DNA of 64,000 bases, from positions 23,148 to 87,147 of the forward strand of contig JBFKDQ010000010.1 of the NCBI GenBank assembly GCA_041619555.1, given 5' to 3'. The notes under the pieces are model-generated. The model saw only the letters and a program-made list of their open reading frames with translations, ran no database searches and was not told the DNA's origin. Both the position numbers and the translations under genes were made by a program. How positions within the stretch are numbered: position 1 is the first letter of the stretch; every line of letters starts with the position of its first letter. Source of the DNA: Oceanococcus sp041619555 (lineage in GTDB: Bacteria > Pseudomonadota > Gammaproteobacteria > Nevskiales > Oceanococcaceae). Positions 54,462 through 64,000 of the stretch are shown in pieces.

Positions 54462-54766
54462 TCTGCACCCTGGGTGCCGCGACCGCAGCGCAGGCGGTCG
54501 CAGGACGCCCGCGACACGATCTGGCCTGCCCCACCCGCAATGCGCTCCGCGCGAAGCCTCGAAAGCACTACACTAGGGCAGTTCTGATTATTTCCGGGCG
54601 CGACCCGTGCGGAGGAAAAACGGTCTTTTCAAGACGGAAATCCTGGCCAAGGCTTGTGCCATTGGCAGGATTTCCAAGAGGCAAAAGGACTGTTTTTCGA
54701 TCGTGATGACGCGTTTGCGACTGGATCAGAGCCGACCTCGGCACGCCACGTTTGCAGCGGAATCCC
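54462..54766. other. 305-base leader region of the sensor GGDEF-EAL gene
   Basis: No credible gene. Its main feature is the long imperfect inverted repeat at 54616-54697 (separate entry). The first half is GC-rich with nothing recognisable. A c-di-GMP riboswitch was considered and not found by eye. Confidence 0.5.
54616..54697 (+). promoter_or_regulatory. Long extended hairpin upstream of the GGDEF-EAL gene
   Basis: The left arm 54636-54650 (GGAAATCCTGGCCAA) pairs with 54662-54675 (TTGGCAGGATTTCC) with a single bulged base and an 11-base loop. The pairing extends outward imperfectly: AAAAACGGTCTTTT (54616-54629) faces AAAAGGACTGTTTTT (54683-54697). The right arm ends in a T-run, so in RNA it would make an attenuator-like hairpin about 70 bases before the gene. 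Confidence 0.55.
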
Positions 54767-57352
54767 ATGAGCGAAGATGCGGGAGTAGAAATCGGGCTGA
54801 TTCACGGGTCCGAAACGCCAGGGCGAGATGAAATCTGCCTGGCAGACACCGCTGCCCGACTGGCCATCGCCCAGATCAATGCGCGCGGCGGCGTGCTGGG
54901 CCGCGAGCTGATCCCGGTGCCGATTGCTCTGGCTGACGATTCCGCCTCCACGATCGAACAGGCCCGCGACGCCATCGGCAAGTACCGCTTGCACACCCTC
55001 TTCATGAGCGGCGACGCCAGCGCACGGCGCAGCCTGATCGAGACCTGCAGAACGGAGCATGCCGAGGTCCTGCTTTGGTTCCCCTCCCCGCACGAAGGCC
55101 TGGAACAGGATCGACTGACGATCTACTGCGGCAGCAGTCCCAATCAGCGGATCGGCAGCGTTCTGCAATGGTGTCGCGCCGAGAACCTGCAGCGGATTTT
55201 TCTGCTCAATTGCCGGGAACTGCGCAGCCAGGTCTACGACCACATCATCCGCGCAATGACCGATGAATATGATCTGCGGCTGCTCGACAGTTCGGAGCTC
55301 GAAGCGACGCCCGATGCACGGGCTGGTATTCAGCAGCAGATCCGCCGGGCCAGGCCGGACATCGTCATCGACACCCTGCCCGCCGACCTGCAGGCGGCCT
55401 TTCATGCCGCGGGCGATGGCAACGCTGCAGCGGACCAGCATCATCCGACCTACCTGTCCCTGTTCCCCGCCGCTGAGCGGTACAGCCCGCAGCCGGCGGG
55501 CCATCTGGCCTGCAGTTGCTTCTTCGCGCAGGCCCACCAGGGCGGCGATTCGCAGGCTTTGCAGGCACTCGGCCAGGCCGGCATCAGCGCCGAGGAAATC
55601 AGCGAAACCGTGCTGAAGGCCTATTACCAGATCCACATGTGGCACGAACTGGTCGAGCACACGCAAAGCCTGCAGGCGGCGACGTTGCACGCCGCCGCCT
55701 GTGACCGTCAGTTCGGCGCAGGTGCTGGCGGCATCCGGCTCAGCAACAGGCATCACGCCTACGCCAGCACCCTGATTGCCAGAAAGAACGCGCAGGGCCG
55801 CTATGAGCAGATCTGGCGCACTGCCGCGCGCCTGCCGCCCCAGCCCTGGCTGGGCCTGGAAGCGGCCGAACCGCGCGTGCAGCGTCGGCTGGCCAGGTTG
55901 CTGACCAGCCTGCCCACGACGATCAGCCAGAGCCTGCAAACCGACCATGCGGTCCAGGCTCGCCAGCTCAGGCGCAGCATCGACGCGCTGGAAGAGGAAA
56001 TCAGGCGGCGTGAGGCGCTGGAAACGCGTCTGCAATATGACGCTCATTTCGATACCCTCACCGGCCTGCCCAACCAGCGCAAGTTCCTCGCCGACCTGCG
56101 CCGGCGCCGCGATGAGGCGCCCGAGCCGATCGAACTGGCCTGCTGCTTTCTCAATCTGGACGGTTTCAAGGCCATCAATGCCCGCCACGGCGAAGAACTC
56201 GGCGACCGCGCTCTGCGCAAGCTGGCTCAGCGACTCGCTGTATTTCTGCCGCCGCATAGCCACCTGGCGCGCTGGGCGGGCGACGAATTCGTGTTCGTGC
56301 TCAACGCGCCCACCGATTGCGCCGCGATCCTGGATGCGGCCATCGCCACCCTCACCGCACCACTGGTGCTCGATGGCAACCGGCTCACGGTCGGCGCCAG
56401 CATCGGCGCCAGCCGTTGTCAGTTCGGTATCGGCCAGGAGCCGGAACGGCTGGTCAGACAGGCCGCACACGCGATGTACAGCGCCAAACGTGCCGGCGGT
56501 GATCGCGTTCAATGGTTCGATCATGAGTTGGAAGCATCGCTGGTGCTCAATGCCCAGAAACGACTGGACATCCGCCAGGCCATTCAAAGCAATCGCCTGC
56601 GGCTGTACTACCAGCCCAAGGTCGACATGCCACGGGCGCGAATCGTGGGCGTGGAAGCGCTGGTGCGCTGCATCGGTCGCAGCGAGGACGAGCTCATTTC
56701 GCCCGGCGATTTCCTGCCCTTCATTGCCGGCAGCACGGTACAGCAGGAACTGGATTGGTGGGTTCTGGAAACGGCGATGCGGCAAGCGAGCCTGTGGCGC
56801 AAACTTCCGGGCGAACTGCCGATCAGCGTCAACATCAATGCCGCCACCCTGATGCAGGAGAACTTCGTCAGCCGGATGACGCAGCTGGCGGCTCAGTACG
56901 CGCTGCCGGCCGGGCGCATGGAACTTGAAATTCTGGAAAGCAGCGAAATCGCTGATCTGAACAATATCAATCAGGTCATTCGCGCCGCGCACAAAGCCGG
57001 ATTTCACTTTGCCCTGGATGACTGCGGCGCCGGATACTCCTCCCTGGCCTTCATACGCTGGCTGGAAGTGGATGAACTGAAGATCGATCAATCCTTTATC
57101 CGCAACATGCTCAACGACCGCGAAGACAGCAAGCTGGTCAAGGGCCTGATCGCATTGGCCGCGGCCTTCGATCGGCGCATTATCGCCGAAGGCGTCGAAA
57201 CCGTGGAGCTCGGCAGCGAACTGATCAAGCTGGGTTGCGATCGCGCCCAGGGCTTTGGCATCGCAAGACCAATGCCGGCGGATCAGTTCGAGAACTGGCA
57301 GAAAAACTACCGTTTTCCCAGCGCCTGGACCGCACTGGCCAAGACGCGGTGA
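54767..57352 (+). CDS. AmiC-like ligand-binding domain fused to GGDEF-EAL
   Basis: 861 residues. The first roughly 380 residues have a type I periplasmic-binding-protein fold in the AmiC/urea-binding branch (EIGLIHGSETPGRDEICLADTAARLAIAQINARGGVLGRELIPV), but there is no signal peptide or membrane helix, so the sensor is cytoplasmic. After a helical linker comes a GGDEF domain (NLDGFKAIN, RWAGDEFVF, no RxxD inhibitory site) and an EAL domain with EALVRC, VNINAATL, DDCGAGYSSL, LKIDQSF and EGVETVE. The EAL looks active; the GGDEF has both a changed first motif residue and Asn for the first metal Asp, so it may be regulatory. It most likely breaks down c-di-GMP in response to a small amide-like ligand. 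Confidence 0.85.
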   Translation: MSEDAGVEIGLIHGSETPGRDEICLADTAARLAIAQINARGGVLGRELIPVPIALADDSASTIEQARDAIGKYRLHTLFMSGDASARRSLIETCRTEHAEVLLWFPSPHEGLEQDRLTIYCGSSPNQRIGSVLQWCRAENLQRIFLLNCRELRSQVYDHIIRAMTDEYDLRLLDSSELEATPDARAGIQQQIRRARPDIVIDTLPADLQAAFHAAGDGNAAADQHHPTYLSLFPAAERYSPQPAGHLACSCFFAQAHQGGDSQALQALGQAGISAEEISETVLKAYYQIHMWHELVEHTQSLQAATLHAAACDRQFGAGAGGIRLSNRHHAYASTLIARKNAQGRYEQIWRTAARLPPQPWLGLEAAEPRVQRRLARLLTSLPTTISQSLQTDHAVQARQLRRSIDALEEEIRRREALETRLQYDAHFDTLTGLPNQRKFLADLRRRRDEAPEPIELACCFLNLDGFKAINARHGEELGDRALRKLAQRLAVFLPPHSHLARWAGDEFVFVLNAPTDCAAILDAAIATLTAPLVLDGNRLTVGASIGASRCQFGIGQEPERLVRQAAHAMYSAKRAGGDRVQWFDHELEASLVLNAQKRLDIRQAIQSNRLRLYYQPKVDMPRARIVGVEALVRCIGRSEDELISPGDFLPFIAGSTVQQELDWWVLETAMRQASLWRKLPGELPISVNINAATLMQENFVSRMTQLAAQYALPAGRMELEILESSEIADLNNINQVIRAAHKAGFHFALDDCGAGYSSLAFIRWLEVDELKIDQSFIRNMLNDREDSKLVKGLIALAAAFDRRIIAEGVETVELGSELIKLGCDRAQGFGIARPMPADQFENWQKNYRFPSAWTALAKTR

Positions 57353-57491
57353 GCGCCGGATGTCCAGCGTATGAACGATCTGGGCCGCGCCCCATCACCC
57401 GGGCCGCTCCGACCGATCCACCCTGCGCGGTAGGCCTGATGCGCATTCCGGTCTAAGCTGAGGCGGCCCGCAACCCGCCAAGGACCTGCGT

Positions 57492-61270
<3,779 letters not shown>

Positions 61271-61274
<4 letters not shown>

Positions 61275-62296
61275 CCGTATCGACGCCCCCGCCGGAGAAC
61301 AGCTGGCATTTGGACTACGCGCAGTTGCCCGGCACCACCGGCACCGCAACGGCACCGGCCGGCCTGGATGGCATTTTCGAGCAGACTCACCCCAAACTGC
61401 TGCTGGTTGATGATCAGGCCCTCAACATCGAGGTGCTGCATCAGATTTTTCAGGCCGATCACGAGGTCTTCATGGCCACCAGCGGCACCCGGGCCATTGA
61501 GGTCTGTCGCACCCACAGACCGGACCTGATCCTGCTCGATGTGATGATGCCGGACATGAGCGGCTTTGAGGTCTGCCGCGCCCTGAAAAGCGATCCATTG
61601 ACGCAAGATATCCCGATCATCTTCGTCACCGCCCAGGACACCGCATTCGATGAAGCGCGAGGCTTCGAAGAAGGCGGCGTGGATTTTATCAGCAAGCCGG
61701 TCAACCCAGCGGTGGTTCGGGCACGGGTCAAGGCCCACCTCACCATCAAGGCCCAGGCCGACCTGCTGCGCGGCATGGCCCTGATCGATGGCCTGACCGG
61801 GGTCGCCAACCGTCGCCATTTCAATGATCAGCTGGATGAACAATGGAATGCCGCACGCCGCAGCGGCTCGGATCTGGCCGTGATCATGATCGACGTGGAT
61901 TATTTCAAGAATTTCAATGACAGCTGTGGCCATGAACAGGGTGATGCCTGCCTCAGGGCGATTGCGACGGCCCTCGCCGGCACCCTCAATCGGGGTCAGG
62001 ATCTGCTGGCCCGCTATGGCGGCGAAGAATTCGTCGCGCTGCTGCCGAACACCTCGCTTGCGGGCGCGAAGCTCAAGGCCGAGGCACTGCGCCAGGCCGT
62101 TCTCGACTTGAAATGGCAGCATCCCAGCAGCGAGATCGCCGGCGGCGTGGTCACGGTCAGCCTGGGCGTTTCAGCGGTTCAGCCCGGACCGGCGTTCACC
62201 TCCAAGGACCTGATGATTGCCGCAGACCGGCAGCTTTACCGGGCTAAGCGCAATGGGCGTAACCAGTTTGCCTGCAAGGCGGTGAGCCTGGCGTGA
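61271..62296 (+). CDS. Receiver-GGDEF diguanylate cyclase
   Basis: 341 residues. A receiver domain (LLLVDDQALNIEVL, phosphoacceptor LILLDVMMPDMSG, FVTAQDTAFD, FISKPV) is joined to a GGDEF domain with IDVDYFKNFND, active-site YGGEEFVALLP and an RxxD inhibitory site (RGQD) five residues before it. It should make c-di-GMP when phosphorylated, with product inhibition. Translational coupling with the hybrid kinase (ATGA) argues that they are partners. It opposes the GGDEF-EAL gene nearby in effect. Confidence 0.94.
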
Positions 62297-62314
62297 GACT
62301 ACGCCGCTGCTCTG

Positions 62315-62701
62315 CTATTTGCTGCTGTCGCTTGCGGCAGCACGTTCCCGCAGGCGCTTGGGCAGCGCCCAGCGCTTGCTTTTGGCCCAGACGGCAAATC
62401 CGTCCAGCTTGAGATCGGCCTCCAGATCAACCGCCTTGCCGCGACCAGCGCGCAGACCCTTGGGCGCATTTTCAAGCACCTTGAGGAGGACGCCCAGACG
62501 CTCGCACAAGGTCTTCAGCCACTCCGGGTCCTGCTCGGACAGCAGCGGCATCGAACCCTGACTGGCCCGCAGCACCAGAAAATGATCCAGCCCCAGGGAC
62601 CGAGGTTCGATATCGACACTCAGCGCCAGGCATTCCCAGGCCTTGGCCTGCTTCTGCTTCGCCCAGTGTGACCAGTCCGGCGGCCTGGATGTCGCGATCA
62701 C
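62315..62701 (-). CDS. Uncharacterised protein of the stator-like operon (fourth gene)
   Basis: 128 residues. The N-terminus has PDWSHWAKQKQAKAWECLALSVDIEPRSL, a 'W-x-W-ALS-IEP' pattern I have seen in unknown proteins of variable regions but cannot name. The middle is helical (DPEWLKTLCERLGVLLKVLE), and the C-terminus is Lys/Arg-rich (AVWAKSKRWALPKRLRERA). It overlaps the 70-residue gene by 4 bases. It may bind nucleic acid by charge alone, which is only a guess. Confidence 0.65.
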   Translation of the reverse strand: MIATSRPPDWSHWAKQKQAKAWECLALSVDIEPRSLGLDHFLVLRASQGSMPLLSEQDPEWLKTLCERLGVLLKVLENAPKGLRAGRGKAVDLEADLKLDGFAVWAKSKRWALPKRLRERAAASDSSK

Positions 62702-62910
62702 TTCTTGGCCTTCTTGCGCGGCCCCGATTTCTTCTTCGCCGGCGCCTTCGGCGCGGCGATGGCGGCCTGCTGCGCATCGGCCACCTCAGCCAGGCCCAGT
62801 TCAGACGCTTCCGGCGGCAGCGGGTCGCCAAAACGCCCGAGACGCTCTGCATGCATCTTGCGCCGCAACGCATTGAATGGTTCGAAATTGATGAAATTGG
62901 GCAAGGTCAT
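62698..62910 (-). CDS. Small Lys-rich-tailed protein of the stator-like operon (third gene)
   Basis: 70 residues. A short folded-looking start (MTLPNFINFEPFNALRRKMHAERLGRF) leads to an Ala-rich middle and a highly basic tail (APAKKKSGPRKKAKK). It overlaps both neighbours by 4 bases (ATGA each side), good support for a translated gene. The tail suggests binding to nucleic acid, ribosome or an acidic membrane surface. Function unknown. Confidence 0.66.
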   Translation of the reverse strand: MTLPNFINFEPFNALRRKMHAERLGRFGDPLPPEASELGLAEVADAQQAAIAAPKAPAKKKSGPRKKAKK

Positions 62911-63701
62911 TCGTTGCTCAGCTCCAGGATTTTCGCCATCTTCGACTCCGCATCCGTGCGCACACGCACCTCCACCCGTTGCGAGCGGGCCGTATTCTCA
63001 CTGCCATCCGGATCCAGTACCAGACGCGAAGACGACAGGCCATTTGCGGTCAGGTGCTTGCGCAGCCATGGCAGATGCCTGGCTTCAATATCCGGCAACT
63101 GCATGACGAAGCGCAGTACGCTGCGCGCACGCTGATAGGACAGATCCATGTTCTTCAGATAGGCCTCCTGCGGCGGCGCCGGGAACTGGCGGTTCCAGAA
63201 ACTTGAGGTATGGCCTTCGATCCGCAATTCCGCGATGCTGTCACCGAAATCAGCGCTGGTGATGACTTCCATATAGCGCGGAAAGAAATCGATCAGGATG
63301 TCCTGGAATTCCGGTTGCAGCTTCCAGGATCCGACACCGAACAGCACATCTGGCTCATTGAAACGGACGGTCAGATCGGATTCAATTTCGGCGTTCCAGC
63401 GCTCCAGATCCTGGCCGAACTCCTGCACCAATTGATGGTAAAGCTCGTCACGCTTCTGGTCGTACAGCACCGCGACTTCCTTGACGCTGTCGACATTGAT
63501 CTGAGCCCCTTTCAGTTCCTCGCGCAAGCTGGCCACGGTTTCCTGCCAGGCCTGCTCCTCGATTGACCCCTCTTCCTGTTGCGTGAGCATGAAATAGATC
63601 ATCAGCAACAGGAACAGGATCAAGGCACCACCGAGCAGATCGGCGGCCGAAACCCAGTAATCTTCGTTCGGGACCTGGGCACCCGTATCCTGAGACAGCA
63701 T
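62907..63701 (-). CDS. MotB/ZorB-like stator protein with OmpA domain
   Basis: 264 residues. After a short cytoplasmic start comes one membrane helix (about 19-40) carrying Asp21 in WVSAADLLGG, at the place of the proton-binding Asp of MotB. A helical linker (about 45-125) and an OmpA-like peptidoglycan domain follow (RIEGHTSSFWNR, LSYQRARSVLRFVMQL, RSQRVEVRVR). Such proteins pair with MotA-like ones to form proton-driven motors; ZorB in Zorya defence has the same plan, but MotB homologues of other motors do too. The MotA-like gene ends 3 bases upstream. Confidence 0.82.
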   Translation of the reverse strand: MLSQDTGAQVPNEDYWVSAADLLGGALILFLLLMIYFMLTQQEEGSIEEQAWQETVASLREELKGAQINVDSVKEVAVLYDQKRDELYHQLVQEFGQDLERWNAEIESDLTVRFNEPDVLFGVGSWKLQPEFQDILIDFFPRYMEVITSADFGDSIAELRIEGHTSSFWNRQFPAPPQEAYLKNMDLSYQRARSVLRFVMQLPDIEARHLPWLRKHLTANGLSSSRLVLDPDGSENTARSQRVEVRVRTDAESKMAKILELSNE

Positions 63702-63704
63702 GGC

Positions 63705-64000
63705 TTAGACCTGGCGTGCGATGTTGACGACTTCCCGCAGGCGCTCGGTCAAGGGGGTGTAGTCATCAACAAACTTCTCGGACAGGGCCGAGAGCTGTTG
63801 CCCGAAGGTCATCAAGGCCTTGCGCAGCTCTTCGTCCATGGCATTGTCGACGCGGATGACCTGTTCCTCGATGCGCTCGGAAATCTCCTTGAGGTAGCGA
63901 TTCATCTCGTTGTTGCCGGAAATGATCCTTTCCTCGATGTTCTCCAGATTCTTGCTCGTATTGTCGACGATGTGGGCGAAGCGTTTCAGATGGCTTTCGA
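63705..64000 (-). CDS. MotA/ZorA-like protein, C-terminal tail (partial)
   Basis: About 98 C-terminal residues, reading through the right edge without a start. They are long amphipathic helix (KNLENIEERIISGNNEMNRY, ISERIEEQVIRVDNAMDEEL, ALMTFGQQLSALSEKF) predicted to be coiled-coil. A long coiled-coil tail is a hallmark of ZorA among MotA-like proteins, but also of some ExbB/TolQ-like and secretion proteins. Position directly before a MotB-like gene supports the stator call. The membrane part lies outside the window. Confidence 0.6.
   Translation of the reverse strand, partial: ESHLKRFAHIVDNTSKNLENIEERIISGNNEMNRYLKEISERIEEQVIRVDNAMDEELRKALMTFGQQLSALSEKFVDDYTPLTERLREVVNIARQV

Noticed and set aside
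54462..54766. c-di-GMP (GEMM) riboswitch before the GGDEF-EAL gene
   Set aside because: I could not find the conserved core sequence; only a generic long hairpin is present.
62315..64000. Calling this a complete Zorya defence system
   Set aside because: No ZorC, ZorD or ZorE-type gene is in view and the ZorA-like gene is partial, so only a resemblance can be claimed.

Overview
This 64 kb stretch looks like chromosomal DNA of a GC-rich, flagellated gammaproteobacterium. The flhA-flhF-flhG-fliA-cheY-cheZ-cheA order, the large single-chain PurL, NhaD, XerD-DsbC, the DUF1820 protein and a GlyGly-CTERM protein together suggest the Xanthomonadales (Lysobacterales) or a close relative; that placement is inference. 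I saw no tRNA, rRNA, CRISPR array, insertion sequence or prophage.

Layout. 1-1113: start of an RND/MMPL exporter and its outer-membrane lipoprotein-sorting partner. 1361-7848: two tandem, translationally coupled giant signalling proteins (zinc ribbon, class III nucleotide cyclase, STAND-like ATPase, helical repeats). 7966-10837: DUF3307 membrane protein, ketopantoate-reductase-like enzyme and the Na+/H+ antiporter NhaD. 11109-18861: cell-envelope genes (OmpA protein with calcium-binding-type repeats, Ig-like lipoprotein, porin, secreted hypothetical) mixed with an MBL hydrolase and a quinone oxidoreductase. 19050-25534: secreted histidine-rich protein, dsbC, xerD, then a coupled run of hypothetical protein, zinc carboxypeptidase with a GlyGly-CTERM tail, zapE and an orphan Hpt protein. 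25549-31298: an operon for a FAD-linked (alkyl-DHAP-synthase-like) oxidase, a glycerol-3-phosphate dehydrogenase-like enzyme and an FGGY kinase, behind a LuxR-type regulator and a perfect FNR-type box. 31446-35772: CbpA co-chaperone, an RCK-domain potassium channel with DUF6394 partner and two small envelope proteins. 35769-41765: nadM-Nudix, purL, a WalJ-like hydrolase and a DUF1820 protein.

41866-49632 is the flagellar export/placement and chemotaxis operon, transcribed leftwards with tight overlaps. Upstream of flhA lie two perfect DNA palindromes and a 62-residue membrane protein whose strong promoter is buried in an inverted-repeat operator shared with a divergent TetR gene. 50976-62296 is a signalling block: tandem-receiver regulator with its kinase, an NTF2-like protein, an AmiC-type sensor fused to GGDEF-EAL behind a long hairpin leader, and a hybrid kinase with two receivers and an Hpt coupled to a receiver-GGDEF diguanylate cyclase.

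The right edge (62315-64000) holds the end of a MotA/ZorA-like protein, a MotB/ZorB-like protein and two small unknown proteins in a tight operon. It resembles the motor half of Zorya defence but has none of the known Zorya effectors in view, and is the best candidate here for an undescribed system.
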